64,000 bases of DNA, from assembly GCF_030463565.1 (NCBI RefSeq), contig NC_134651.1, forward strand, positions 12,722,734-12,786,733, written 5' to 3'. The notes under the pieces were generated by a model. That model did not search any database. It had not been told where the DNA came from and saw only the letters and a list, made by a program, of their open reading frames with translations. Position numbers and translations under genes: made by a program. The DNA comes from Pelecanus crispus (lineage: Eukaryota; Chordata; Aves; Pelecaniformes; Pelecanidae). Below, piece after piece: positions 50,401-63,000 of the stretch; within the stretch, counting starts at the first letter, position 1, and every line of letters starts with the position of its first letter.

Positions 50401-53400
50401 AGAGATAGTCTGAACAGCAATGCGAGGTAGTCCAGAAGATTCCACTGATGGGAACTGGGTGTGGTTGAAAGAAGGGAAGCCTGGGGTGAACGGGTCTCCA
50501 GTTCCAAGGTGGGCCTGTGAAAAGCAAGAAGAGTCCTCAAGTCTCAGAGGAGCCCAACAGTTTTCATCTACACAAGGGCATGAAGCACTGCTGAGCCAGA
50601 GGCCTGCAGAAGGACTGCTGCAGTCTGCAGTCCACAGTGACAAAGGTTCACGAGAACAACCAGGGGAGCCAGTTGCATACTCACATGTCCAAAGGGGACA
50701 AGCTGATCTGTGTTTTCATAACTCTTGGGGTCCAGGTACATCAGGGCACCAACTGCTCCTGCCTCTCTGGCATTTGCAACCTGAAGCAAAGAAGAACATT
50801 AACTGCACATTTGCACTGCAAGCAAGGGGAGTTAAAGGAAGTACGTGGAGTAATGGTGTGAAGGGTTGTGCTCCTCAATGCCCAACTCCACAAAAGATTT
50901 TAACAGCTACCTGACAGTGATAGATATGCAAGGAAGCTGAATACTAGCAGCTCAGTCCTACTCCAGGCAGAGTGCATCTCACACCCTTTTGAACAGTTAG
51001 GATACTCCGCGGTTAGTGTCTCACCCTATGATTCCTTCAGGTCATACTTGTTCCTCAGAGCAGCTTAGAAGAAAGATGTTATTTAATTTTCATTATGCTC
51101 CATCTGTTTTCCCAAGATTAGGTTAGTCTCAAGACAAGATAAGCAGCCACTGGAGGCTTATCTTCACATGGAAAACAGAGGCAGAGTGGCCTAGTCAGGA
51201 CCCTGTTTAATACACCTGTAACCCAGCTGCCTCCGATACGCCACCAGTACAAACACTCTTGCAAGGCTAGACACCAGTTTGAAAAGCAGAAAGGGGACTG
51301 GAGAACCAGTGAGCACCCCTTGCAGAAGCACCTTCCAGGTCTGCCTGTGTCTGATGCATGCAGACAGGCAGAGTCTGACTGGAAAGAGTCCTGTGCCCCA
51401 GCCTGCCCAGGAGCACCCATCTGAGGGGCAGCTCTGCATACAGAACAGGCTTGCATACAGAAGAACTCAGATCCTTTAGGCTGCTTGGCTATTCAGTTCT
51501 ACATGCCACAGAGGGAACATTACAGCAACACGCAAGGCAGTTGACTGGGCACGCAGTGCCAGAACCTTCACTTGGTCCAAGGGAACAGTCAGCAAGAGCC
51601 CAAGTGAGACACTGCAGCCAAGCTTTCAAAGTACCTGGCTGCAGCAACAAGGGGTGTTCTAGAGGCAAGGCTGTTCTGCCTCTAGGAGCCCTGTTGCTGC
51701 ATCTAGCAATACCAGCCAGCTCTGCACCCTGTAGACCCCAGGCTGCCTCCCCTCTGCCTCCCAGCTCCATCACTCCAGATGCTTAGCTGTCCCAGCAAGT
51801 CTGCCAGAGGCCAAGAAGAATGCCACCATGAATCGTAGCCAGCTCTGTTCAGTCTTGGTGTCCAGACCCGCACGTGGAGGCTTAGTGCAAACAAGCAAGA
51901 CCAGACCTGCAGGGACAAGCCTACATACACTAGTTCTAGAGACCTGAACCGAAGCACAGAGGTGTGCCTTCAAAAGGAGGAAGCACAGCTTCCTGCTGCC
52001 AAGTTTGGCTAGGCTTTGGGGCACAGACTGCTTACCTTCTCAGCAAGGGTTATTTTTCCAGCTCTGAAGATGGTTATAGTTTCATTCAGTGAAACACCCA
52101 TATTCTGTATCTTCTGAAAATCAGCTTTCCGTCCATAGTTCACATAGACTGGTTTTCCCTGGAACAGAAACACTGGTTACAAATGCAGCAGCCTATGTCA
52201 GTCAGATACTTGAGACAGCCGACAGTCACAGTAAGTGACTCCCGTTAACAGCAGGGAGTTCATGCTCAGCAATGTAAACTCTGATCGCAAGCAACATGCC
52301 TGTTGGAGCAGCACTTCTGTCAAGGTTCCAGTCTGGATCCCAGCAGAGAAGTTTAAACAGTTAACTTCTGCATCTTGCTGAAGTAATAACACCACATGGG
52401 CCCATTCCTCACCCCACTCTCCCCACCACCACCTCCCCCCCAGCTCTCTAACTGGACAGGGCTTTATACACTCTGTATCTTGAAGGGACGTATTTTGAAC
52501 ATTGCCACCCGGTAAGTGTGCAAGCACATTTCCAGGACCTTCTTGGAGTCACTTACAACAACTGAGCCACAACTGCTGTATGCCACATATGCATCAGGAC
52601 TCTCCAGCTCCTCTTCTTTACCATCTTCCAGAATAGACACTTTGTTGTTGCTACTGTTAAATGTAAAGAAACAATTTTATGTTCTTTCATATATAAACTC
52701 CGTATTTTACTAGCTCCCATATTTCAGTCTGTGCCGAAGCAATCCTGACCATGTCAATGCAGAGCCTGAAACAGGCAGACTCATCCCAGTACTTCCGTGC
52801 AAGAATCCCTGGGGGTTGTTCAAAGACATTAACGGAGGCTAATTTCTAAGACAAGTAGCAGAAAGAATCTGTACTTCCAAGTCTTAGTCCCCTCCCAAGA
52901 GGGGAAGCTAAGCAGATTCGTTTCCCCTCCTCCCCCCACCAACATGAAGGGGCAGGTCAGACACAAGGGTATGAGCAGTCAGCCAACACAATGCCTGTTG
53001 ATACCCTCCTGAGCTACTACAGGAGCCACTGTCAGGTCTGCAACACCTGTCTGGGTGAGAAGACAGTCGCCCATACTAGCAGTTTTAGACACGGAATCTG
53101 CCCTTCAGCTGAGATTTTACTTGAGTTTGTTTTCTCTCCACTTCCTAAGCATGCTTTGAGGAAACAGCTGTCCCAGGAAAAATGCAGAGGGCTGCTACCA
53201 GACCCTCTGGATTTAGAAAGCCTGAGAAGAGACAGGAGTAGCTACTGCTTGGCTAGACTAAGGCCACCTTTGGAGATGGGTAACTGGCTCACAATTTTAG
53301 CACTGCTTTCAGCAGAAATCACGTTTGCTCAAGATTACAGATATCCATGCTGTAAAGAAGAGATCTGCATCTCTTCATTAACGTACCTGCCTTTGACCTG

Positions 53401-56400
53401 CAGCTTAATGTAGTGTTCATCATTCCACACTTCATCCAAGCGGAAGCTCATGAACTGTTCATGAATGTAGCCAGCAGTGCTCTCATCTTTACTCTGGCCA
53501 GCTTCAAAAGAGGACATACTTGCTCTTTGCCTGTAGGTAACAGATGTATAGCTTAGGCTACAGCATCAGGTTGCACTGCAGTGCTCCAGCCTGCAAACCC
53601 AAGCTGGATGGGCCATTTAAGCCCATGTTTAACCACATGCCACCCCACAACGTCTTTAAGGCCTTGCTCTCCAAAGGAGCTCAAGTTCTGCCCATAGGCT
53701 GTGCCTCTCTCATAGCTGTTGCTAAGCTTTCTGGAACTGTTACCTCAAGTTGTCCTCAAGGTGCGTGTCTGACAGCTTTCCTGACAACAGGGATCTGAGT
53801 TCAGGCCAGTAGAAGACAGGTGGTCCAGGAACCACTTCTTCATCAGTTTCATCACCATCCGCTAAGGAAGATGCAGTAGGAGTCACCTCACACTTGCCAC
53901 TTCCATCCAGACACCCGCTAGCCTTCTGCATTCGTCCACGATAACTCAAGTAGCCGACCAGAAAACCTACAGACAGAACAGGTATTTCTTTGTGCTGCAG
54001 AAAGATGACTAAACCAGCCCCACACCACACAAGTGCATTCAAAGCAGCTTCAGGGTTAAGATGCACCTCTGCTCTCACACCATTTTTGACAAGCTGGCAT
54101 ACCTAAGGACAGAGAGGAATATGCAGCCTGACATTTTCCCTGAGCTGGCATGTTTTCAGGTACACTGCAAATCTGATCTTGTGCTTGGCAGAGTCCCTCC
54201 AGCACCACTTGGGAAGGAGAATGCTTACTTCAGGTCAGTGGCAGCGTTAAAACCCTTGAGAAACGAGCACCAGAGGCTTTACCAATATGTTGACCCACAT
54301 CTCTAGAGAAGTGTTAAGAGATAAATGAGGGAAAACTGGCACACTTGCCACATGGACCAGTCTGCCCTTTAGCTAAGTCACAATTCCACTGTCAAACTTC
54401 ACACTTCTTTGTGCCAATTCTGTATCATAAGTCTGAGCTAGACATACTTAAGAGTTTGTGACAAGAGGCTGCAGCCTGGATCCAGGCTCTTTAATTACCT
54501 CCTGCAACAATACAGATTCAAATGTTAACAGCCTCAGATATGCTCAATACCAGAGTCCACTTCATGCAGCTGCCTCCCACCCTTCCTTACCAATAAAGAG
54601 GAGAAGGACAGCTGCGAGGACTAGGAAGCAGATGTTCTTGCCATTCCTCCATGGAGGATGCATGCCGGCATGCAGGTGCTCCGGTCTCCCAATTTCCCCT
54701 CCTTCCTCAGCATCATCAGCAGACAGCTTCATCTCCACATGGCTGTTGTCTCCATCCGTTTGCCGGGCAATGCTGAAGCGCGTGTACAACATTGACTCGC
54801 CACCAAACTGTGTTGAAAGACAGTCATGGGATGGAGGAGTTTCCTATACCAGCCTACAGTCCTTGCAGCCAGCTGCACCTACGCTCCAAACCAAATACAG
54901 CTTGTTCATCTGAAACTGCTCTAGTGCAGCCCAAGCGTTTGGCTGTCAATAAGTCAGGCTGGCTGCTTTGAACAGACAGTTAGACTCAGACCCACTCAGG
55001 GTCTCCAGAGTTTATTTACCATCCGTTTGCCCTGCACAAGTTCAGAGCCACACTGGTTAAAATCTAGCTTGGAGTCTGTTACAGATATGACACAGCCAAT
55101 GGCAGCAGCATTTCCCACATGACCCCACGGCAAAGGCTGATTAAAGCAGAAACTCCTGCTCTTAATCAGGAGCGCACTCATCTGACCTGAACACGTGCAA
55201 CTCGCACAGAAGGGAACGTTGATCAGGACAGAGGAAAGGGAAGGCCTTTGAGCCACATCTGCTTTGATGTAAATACTCTCATCCAGTATCTAGATAATCT
55301 TGTATTAAACTGCCCCAGGCTACTCTTAAATTACGCTACTGATGAGTATTATAAAGCAGCTAGGCTGAAGAGTGATGACCCATGGGAATCCTGCTACCTC
55401 AGCTAACATGAAAGCTGAGGATACACCCCCCACACCCACCAGGGGCTGGAACCATCTGACTGGTGCTTATCAGTGCCCAAGCAGAACAGCTTCCAGGCTG
55501 GAGCCCACTTTTCTGAACAGCCGCAACGCACAGCCCAACCGCCCACAGAACAGCAGCCCGTGCGCAAGGCAGTCGCTCAGATTAACAGGCAGTTAAACTC
55601 AATTCCAGGCGTAGCCAGGCACTGAGCAGAACCACTCAGCTTCCATTAGAGCCACCGAAATTGCCTGCAGCCACGTTTGCGCTGGGAACAGGCAGGAGAC
55701 TGGCTAAAAGGTCAGAGGAATAGTTTTGGGAGCAACAGTCCTGCGGCCCCTCTCCACTGTACTGGAGAAGCAGCTGGTGGCAAGCGCCCAAGCCCTGTTA
55801 CAAACAGCAGCTCATCCACATTTCTCAGCTCACTCTCAAACTACAAGTCAGCGGCTGGAGGTGAAGAGACCAGACATCAGCTTGGTTGGTCAAAACAAAA
55901 CCAACGTCATTTCAGACTTGCAGTTCCATTCTGGCCCACGCTAGCCGCAATGAAGCAGCTGCCTGCTCACATTTCAGAAAGGGCAACACCGCAGTCTATC
56001 CCAGCAGTCTCTTTGCTCAGCTGCTTGATAGCTTGGCTTCCCTCACACTTTGCAGAGGGCATGCCTCAACCCCACATATCCTGCATGCTTTTTCAGAGAC
56101 CAAACCATCGCATTTGCAGTCCTAGCCTAGGGTCATTTCACAGTCTGAGCTCTCTAAGACTGGCAGGCTTGGCTGAGCAAGCTCAGAGCTACCTCATCCT
56201 GCACATTTGTTTCAAAGCACAGGTCGCATTCAAAGGCTGGACTTGCGGTTGAATTCCCACCCCCAAAGTAACATAATAGAACACATGTTGATTGTCCCGA
56301 TAGGCATTTAATCAGCTTCCTCAGCAGCACTTCCTCCTGGAACACTGTTCAAGGCTCACCCCGCCAACCGCACACTGCCCCCTCCCCCCCTTATCAGCTT

Positions 56401-56676
56401 CCTGAGAGACCCAAGACATCGTAGCAGTTAACGATAACCCCACCAGCACTAAACTGCTTAAGCTACCTCCTTATCATGGCCAGCTAGCTACTGTGACATT
56501 TCACTCACAACCCACACAGTAGCACCTAACACTGCTTTGGATTCATCATCTTCTCCAACACTGACATGGACGCTACTGAACCCTCATTCTGCAGTATCAT
56601 CAGCCCACCAAGAGACAAATGGCACAGGGGGACTGTGTCTTACCAAGTTAGAGATTGCTGCTCTGGCATGGTCCAT
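44467..56676 (-). CDS. TFRC: Transferrin receptor protein 1
   Basis: Type II membrane dimer that binds iron-loaded transferrin and delivers it by clathrin endocytosis. Coding exons: 56676-56644, 54807-54591, 53966-53744, 53530-53387, 52653-52557, 52158-52036, 50780-50685, 50514-50375, 49988-49819, 49511-49392, 48768-48683, 48562-48499, 48151-48084, 47699-47632, 46859-46778, 45839-45618, 45134-44994, 44709-44467. They give 778 codons in consistent phase; chicken TFRC is 776 aa by my recollection. The protein starts [11 protein letters not shown]. The tail carries the YTRF internalisation motif at 19-22, and the TM is about 68-90 ([15 protein letters not shown]). A protease-associated domain follows, then an M28-like fold ([20 protein letters not shown]), inactive as in other TFRCs. 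The C-terminal helical domain keeps the RGD (664-666) used in transferrin binding. The protein ends DIWDTDNEF. Regulated after transcription by five 3' UTR IREs. Confidence 0.99.
45840..46777 (-). other. TFRC intron
   Basis: Intron between the exons ending SFGFWN and starting KDEEYPF. No gene or repeat is recognised. Confidence 0.75.
47158..47578 (-). mobile_element. CR1 LINE 3' fragment in a TFRC intron
   Basis: 5'-truncated CR1 in minus orientation. It begins on the plus strand with two catagaat units, the inverted CR1 terminal repeat, then ttaggttggaaaagacc. A second tail-like block (aaggttgggaaggatctcta) follows at 47330, then the reverse complement of the end of the CR1 ORF. It shares this layout with the copy at 58.2 kb. 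It ends about 53 bp from the exon at 47699-47632. Confidence 0.93.
50781..52035 (-). other. TFRC intron
   Basis: Intron between the exons ending ITLAEK and starting VANAREAG. No gene or repeat is recognised. Confidence 0.75.
52654..53386 (-). other. TFRC intron
   Basis: Intron between the exon ending LQVKG and the exon starting SNNKVSIL. Nothing is recognised. Confidence 0.75.
53967..54590 (-). other. TFRC intron splitting the transmembrane-coding region
   Basis: Donor GTAAGG directly follows LLLFI(G) and the next exon continues [12 protein letters not shown]. Nothing else is recognised. Confidence 0.75.
54808..56643 (-). other. TFRC intron after the first coding exon
   Basis: About 1.8 kb of ordinary AT/GC-balanced sequence. 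No gene or repeat is recognised. Confidence 0.75.
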
Positions 56677-56682
56677 TGCCTT

Positions 56683-57866
56683 CTGGAGAAGTGCCCGCCA
56701 ACTTGACCAAAACCCTAGAAGTTCAGAACACAAGTCAAGTCAGGCTGTTCCCCTGCCACTCCATAAGACGTCCAAGGTCAGTCACTGCCACCGGCGCAAT
56801 GCTTGCCCATGGATCTTACACACGTGCTTCTACGTAAGTCACAATGTCGGTGAACCTGCGTCAACCTTGAATGCAACCTAGCAGTTCACATACTGCCACT
56901 GCAAACATAAATTCTGATGAACAAACGGGCTCTTTCTATTGAACTCCGGTCTTCAGGTGGACGTGGATTAGCTTTACGCCTGGGAGCTCTCCAATATAAG
57001 CAGGTTTTATTTGGATATCGAAGGTTAACAGCGGCCATCCGCGCATTTCACCGTTCGTTCTGGGCAAGAGCGCACGGAGACGAACCCCCGGCAGCTTTGA
57101 GGGGCCTTTTCCAAAGGCCAATCCAAGGCTCCCCCCGGCAGGCAGGGCACAACAGGCTGTGCGTACAGAGGCTCTCCTAAAAGCCTGACCCGCTAACCCG
57201 GAGCAAGAGTCATGGAAGCGCGAAGGGCCCGCAGGCACCGCACCTTGCGGGGACGCTCCCGGGGACGCTCCCCCGCCGCCCGGGAGCGCAGGGCCCCCCC
57301 GAACCCCCGGCCCAAAGCCCCCCCGCCAGCCCGGGGGAGAGCCCGCGCTCCGGGCGCCTCACGAGGAAGGCGCCCACCTTCCCTCCTCCCGCCAAGCAGC
57401 CCGGGGGGCGGCCAGCAACCCCCAGTGCCTCCAAAACAAGGGGGGCGGGAAGCACGGGAGCAGCCTCCCGCAAGAGGCTGCGCGGCCCCGGTATCGCGGG
57501 CAGAGCCCGGCTGCAGCCCGCCAGATAAGCGGGCCGGGGCGGCAGGCCGCCCGCCGAGCGCGCACCTCCCCTCCGCCCGGGCCCGGGGCCGCGGGGCTGC
57601 CGGGGGCCGCGGGGCTGCCCCGCAGCGGGGCCCTGCGCGCCCTCCCCTCGGGCGGCCACGTGCGCGCCGCCCGTCCCCCGCCCCGGCGCCAACCGGGACT
57701 GCGGCGGCTGCTGCGGCGCCGGTGCGGCCCCCGCGCCTCCCCCGGCCCCGCACCTCGGCCGCGCCGCGCCGCGCCGCCTCGCCTCGGGGGGGGGGGGTGC
57801 CGGGGCCGCTCCCGCCTGCCCTGCCCTGCCCTGCCCTGCCCTGCCCGCCCGCCGCCCGCCGCTCAC
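56683..57866 (-). other. TFRC intron 1, CpG-rich at its 5' end
   Basis: Runs from donor GCCCGG|GTGAGCGG at 57867/57866 to acceptor CACTTCTCCAG before 56682. The part above about 57200 belongs to the promoter CpG island. Long open frames in both directions there are compositional. Confidence 0.7.
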
Positions 57867-58060
57867 CCGGGCCCCTCCGCTCGCCGCAGCGCGGCCGAGT
57901 GCTCCCAGCGCCGCCGCTCTCGCCGCCAGCCCGCCGCCGCCGCGTGCGCAGGCGCGAGCGCGCGGCGGGCGGGGTTTGGGGGCGGGGCGGCGGGGGCGGG
58001 GGGGGTGCTCGCTGTTTCTGCGGGGTCATCGCTGCCTCCGAGCCCCCGGTGCGTGGGCGG
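57867..58060 (-). promoter_or_regulatory. TFRC: TFRC CpG-island promoter and untranslated exon 1
   Basis: Exon 1 ends at 57867 before a GTGAGCGG donor. Upstream lie an NRF-1-like tgcgcaggcgcg at 57945-57956 and GC boxes (gggggcggggcgg) near 57978-57990. No TATA box is seen. The transcription start is inferred at about 57930-57970. Confidence 0.7.
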
Positions 58061-58221
58061 GGCTAGCAATGGCTGCAGCCTGCTCGCCTGGCGTCTCAGT
58101 GGGCGAACCTGCTCCGCTGCCCTTCGTGTCCTGGTGCTGACTGGCGTAAAGTCAATTTTTTTTCCCTAGTAGCTGGCATCGTGCAGTGTTTTGGATTTAG
58201 TATGAGCATAACGTCGATAAT

Positions 58222-59545
58222 GATGGAATCGTAGAATCGTTTAGGTTGGAAAAGACCTTTAAGATCATCCAGTCCAACCATTAACCTACACTACCAGGTC
58301 TAGCACTAAACCAGTTAAGGGTAGAGTAGCAATTTCGTGTTTCCTGGCCTGGTGGCTGGGTTATTTATAATGAAAGTAAAAACTAGGAATCATTAAGGTT
58401 GGGAAGGATCTCTAAGATCATCAGTCAACCATCAACCCAACACCACCATGCCCACTAAGCCATGTCCCAGAGTGCCACATCTACCTGTTTTTTGAACACT
58501 TCCAGGGATGGTGACTCCACCACCACCTCTCTGGGCAGCCTGTTCCAATGCTTGACTACCCTTCCCGTGAAGAAATTTTTCCTAATATCCAATCTAAACC
58601 TCCCCTGGTGCAGCTTGAGCCCATTCCCTCTTGTCCTATCACTAGCTAGGTCTCCCCTCGGCCTCCTCTCCTCCAGACTAAACAACCCCAGTTCCCCCAG
58701 CCGCTCCTCATAAGACCTGTGCTCCAGACCCTTCACCAGCTTCCTTGACCTTCTCTGAACACGCTCCAGCACCTCAATGTCTTTCTTGTATTGAAGGGCC
58801 CAAAACTGGACACAGTATTCCAGGTGCAGCCTCACCAGCGCCGAGTGCAGGGGGACAATCACCTCCCTGCTCCTGCTGGCCACACTATTCCTGATACAAG
58901 CCAGGATGCTGTTGGCCTCCTTGGCCACCTGGGCACACTGCTGGCTCATGTTCAGCCGGCTGTCTACCAACACCCCCAGGTACTTTTCGGCCAGGCAGCT
59001 TTCCAGCCACTCTTCCCCAAGCCTGTAGCGTTGCATGGGGTTGTTGTGACCCAAGTGCAGGACCCGGCACTTGGCCTTGTTGAACCTCACACAGTTGGCC
59101 TCGGCCCATCGGTCCAGCCTGTCCAGGTCCCTCTGCAGGACCATCCTACCCTCCAGCAGATTGACACTCCCACCCAGCTTGGTGTCATCTGCAAATTTAC
59201 TAAGGGCGTACTCAATCCCCTCATCCAGATCATTGATAAAGATATTAAACAAGGCTGGCCCCAGTACTGAGCCCTGGTGAACACCACTCATGACCGGCTG
59301 CCAACTGGATTTAACTCCATTCACCACTACTCTCTGGGCACAGCCACCCAACCAGTTTTTCACCCAGCAAAGAGTACGTCCATCCAAGCCATGAACCGCC
59401 AGCTTCTCAAGGAGAATGCTATGGGAGACGGTGTCAAAGGCTTTGCTGAAGTCCAGGTAGATGACATCCACAGCCTTTCCTTCATCCACCAGGCGGGTCA
59501 CCAGGTCATAGAAGGAGATCAGGTTGGTCAGGCTGGATAACACAC
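58222..59545 (-). mobile_element. CR1 LINE, 5'-truncated, with reverse-transcriptase 3' half
   Basis: Minus orientation. The 3' end on the plus strand starts gaatcgtagaatcgtttagg. It has the same double-tail layout as the copy at 47.2 kb. About 1.09 kb of ORF2 remains open, and truncation is at about 59545. It lies about 200 bp upstream of the TFRC promoter. Confidence 0.96.
58455..59543 (-). pseudogene. CR1 reverse transcriptase, C-terminal part (truncated ORF2)
   Basis: A 362-codon open frame with RT motifs [13 protein letters not shown] (catalytic D), [20 protein letters not shown] and FADDTKL (catalytic YADD-type core). It continues through the thumb to the usual CR1 C-terminus ([13 protein letters not shown]-like). 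The endonuclease and N-terminal RT parts are missing, so it cannot be an autonomous element. The intact frame suggests a fairly recent insertion. Confidence 0.92.
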
Positions 59546-59548
59546 TAA

Positions 59549-60022
59549 TGGTTTAGTTGTTGCTAACTAGTGCTTACACTAGTCAAGGACTTTTCAGCTT
59601 CCCATGCTCTGCCAGGTGCACCAGGAGCTGGGAGGGGGCACAGCCAGGACGGCTGATCCAAACTGACCCAAGGGCTATTCCATACCATATGACGTCATGC
59701 TCAGTATAGAAACTGGGGGGGGTTGGCTGGGCGGCAGCGATTGCTGCTCAGGGACCGGCTGGTCAATGGGTGATGAGCAGTTGCATCACTTGTTTTTTTT
59801 TTCCCCTGGGTTTTGTTTCTGTCTCTCGTTGTTCTCCTTTTCATTACAATTATTATTATTATTACTATTATTATTATATTTCAATTATTAAACCGTTCTT
59901 ATCTCAAACCACCAGTTTTCTTACTTTTGCCCTTCCGATTCTCTCCCTCATTGCACTGGGGGGGAGAGCATGAGCGAGTGGCTGTGTGGGGCTTGGCTGC
60001 TGACAGGGACTGAACCACAACA
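59549..60022 (+). mobile_element. Solo LTR, ERVL-like avian endogenous retrovirus
   Basis: Starts tggtttagttgttgctaact and ends aaccacaaca (TG...CA). Inside are tgacgtca at 59691-59698, cagtatagaaactgggg, a TTATTA-rich stretch at 59847-59880, attattaaaccgttcttatc with an ATTAAA poly(A) signal, and ttttgcccttccgattctct. These blocks are familiar from LTRs abundant in bird genomes. No internal gag/pol sequence was found beside it and no clear target-site duplication was identified. Confidence 0.8.
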
Positions 60023-63000
60023 CCTCAATTTGAGTCTGGGGTGTAACTGTGGTAGGGGGCTCATGAATTGGTGGTTGCAATCTCCCCCTGATGGAATTAC
60101 CTTTCCCCTAATTTCCTTCTTGGCCGATCTTAAGTAACTTCTCATGGTTTACTGATCCAGTCACCCAGACTTCTGCTCTCGGACAATCTGTTAACTAAAC
60201 AAAAGCACAGTTAGGGCAGGGTCTTTCAATTGACATCTATAGCAGCATCAGTTTTGGACAACACCCCGCGGCTTTCCCTGCAGCCCCCTGGGGCTCCTTG
60301 CCCATGGCTTATCCTTCTGGCCCTGGGCCACCGTTTTTATGTGTTACCCGCGCTTCTGCGGTGGGAGGGTGTCCTGCAGCCTGCGCAGTGCCTGCAGAGC
60401 CCAGCCGAAGGGCTTGGGCCTGGGGGTGCGACAGTGGGTCCTGCCTGGGGCAGGGGGGCGGCTTTGGCACCCAGAGGTTGCTGCAGCAGCGGAGGGGAAC
60501 CTCCTTCGCTGGCATTGCATGTTGGCTGGTTGCTGCTGCCCTACCTGAGCAGCTCCCGCTGCAGGGAAGGAATATAAGGAATATATTTGTTTTAAATTGC
60601 TTTCGGATGCCCTCGGGATGGCGGAGGAGCCGCTTGCAGAGCGGCGGGTGTTTTGGTGGGTGGATGGGAGTTCCAGCTTCCCCCACGGGAAGGGCTGGAA
60701 GCGGGGCAGCCGCCTGTCACACAGGGAGGTGAGTTTAACACCTCTCTGTGGGATGGGTATGGTTTTACCACAGTACATGGTGGCCAAAAGAAGGAGCAGG
60801 CCACAGATTCATCATTCCCACCCTCTCAGCATTTTGAGGGAAGAGGGCAAGGAAAAATATTTTCCTCCCTGGGTGGTGCAAACCAGACGCAGGACTTGCT
60901 CTGGCTTGGGAAGCGCGCAGCATCTTCAGGTCCCAGCAAGTCATGCATGCTCAGGGCTGCCTTTTTAGCTCTGAATGAGCAGAAGCACCCAGGGTGCCTT
61001 TCCTTCATGTTGTGCTACCTGAGATAGCTATTTTATTTGCACGATGAGAAGCGTGGCAGACCTTTTTGAGAGCCAGCCCCAGTAGTGCATAAACACAAGA
61101 ACCACGGGCAGCCCATATCAGGCCATGGGCTGCTTGCGGCCTGCAGAGCAGTTTCTGTGGCCACCCAGGCTGTGCTGGTGAAAGCATCAATTTGGTGGAC
61201 ACCACAGGATCGCTCCAACTCTGAATTAACTGGTTCTCACCGCAGACCTTTCCCTGGGGCAGGCAGAGTGACCCCACACCACAGTGGGAGCTCCCCAGTG
61301 TGCAGAGCTCGGTCTCTAAAAGCCAGCAGGTGCAGAGCGGTGAAGTCCCCTGTTCTGTTTCTGAGGAACTTGAAGAAGTAGAATATATCAGTCATTTGAT
61401 GAAACGAAGGCATCTTCTTTCAGTACGCTTCATAAGGTGAAGCAACAGGTAAGGATGCAGCTCAGTGGGTTTAGAGTGAAAGCGGTAAGTAACATATTGG
61501 GGGGTATTTAGGGAGCCTGTAAGCCACCATGCCCTGGGCACGTCTGTCTGCAGCTGTCACTGTGACACCAGGCTGGGGCTCGCAGCATGGCCAGGCACCA
61601 GCTGGGCTGCAAAGGGAGCTCCCCGGCCACGGCTCTCTCTGCTGCGGCTTCCCGAGGACTACCAGGGCTGCGATATTTGCTCCGCTTCCTTTCAGCTGAT
61701 GGCTAATCTCATAAAGACCTCAGCTGCATGGACCCTGCAGAATGTCTCACCCTCCTTGAGCACCCACTGATGTTTGCTGTCTTCAGAACCGCGCACGGCC
61801 GCGAGTGGGCTCTGGCTGCAGCCGCAGCCTCCTCTGCTCTGTCTCTCCGGGCTCCAGCACGAGCGGAGGTCACCGCTTCTCGCCTCGGTGCTTCAGCTCA
61901 GGGCATCCCTCAAAGGTGTGCCAGAACCGGGGAGCGCCTCAAGGTTTGGGTGTGCGCGTGTTCTGCAATGCTGCGCTCATTTGGCCCTTGCTCATTATAG
62001 AAATAAATCAGTAGGCCTGGATTATTGCCTGAAATCCTCTCCCAGGAAAGAAGGACGGGAGCAGAAAGTTTGTAGTTCGGCAGAACACATGATTGCAAAG
62101 ACGATTATGTTTTGTGAAAAGCAATACATTCCTGTGGTGATAAAGGAGGGATTAACTAGACCTGAAACTCGATGCAGCTGTCTGGAGCAAGCTCCTGTGA
62201 AGCAGCTCTCAGGCAAGATGTGCTGGTGGACCCCCCAGCCCTGTTTGGTTTGGGGGGGTGGGGGGGGTGACACTCAGGGGGAGTCAAATGATTCTGTATT
62301 TTTTTATGCAAGACCCCGTGACAGTGTCCATCCTGCAGGAATAGTGCTGAGACATGAGACCAAAATGTGGGAAGGAAAATACAGTTTTACTTCACTTTTT
62401 TTTCGCTGACCCTCATGTGACCAGCTGTCTTACCCCCACTTTGGGAAGACAGTTAAAAAGCAAAGGGAAAACAAGAGCCACGGAGATAAACAGGCTGGAA
62501 AGGATGCCCTCTGCTTTGGGAGCAGCTTATCAAAAACAACATTGGGAGGTGACTGGAGCACTTTTATGGCAAGAAATACTGGGGCAAACATGGCTTTTCA
62601 ATCTGGAAGGGACAGAAAAGCCAAGAACCAAGTGCGGGAGCATGGTGACAAGTCGGAGGTGCTGCAGCCAAGGGCACGCTATGGGGCTGAGGCCAAAGGC
62701 TGTGGGACCTGTGATGGCCCGTGGGGTGGGAGGTAGTCAAAGGGCTCTTGTTGGCCACGGGCTCCGCGAAACAGAGGCAGCCGTGGGACTGTGCCGCTCG
62801 TCGTTGCTCTGATAGCAGCTCTGGCTGGGGAGCCCGGCTGCTTTTATCTGGCGGTCAGGGTGGCTGTCGCTGCGGCAGGGGGGCTGCAGGGGGGCTGCAG
62901 GGCTGGGGGCCTCAGACGATTTTACAAACAAGCTCAGGATGTGAGCACAATAGCCAAGGACGGGCCTTTGAAAAGCAGGGGGATGCAGTGCAGCCGCCCT

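Noticed and set aside
57193-58029. 278-codon minus-strand ORF and 284-codon plus-strand ORF in the TFRC CpG island
   Set aside because: Compositional frames overlapping untranslated exon 1 and intron 1 of TFRC.
59541-60027. Target-site duplication around the solo LTR
   Set aside because: The five bases on each side (actaa and cctca) do not match. Boundaries may be off or the site has decayed.
60023-60240. Internal retroviral sequence after the LTR
   Set aside because: No primer-binding site or gag/pol similarity could be seen, so a solo LTR is the simpler reading.
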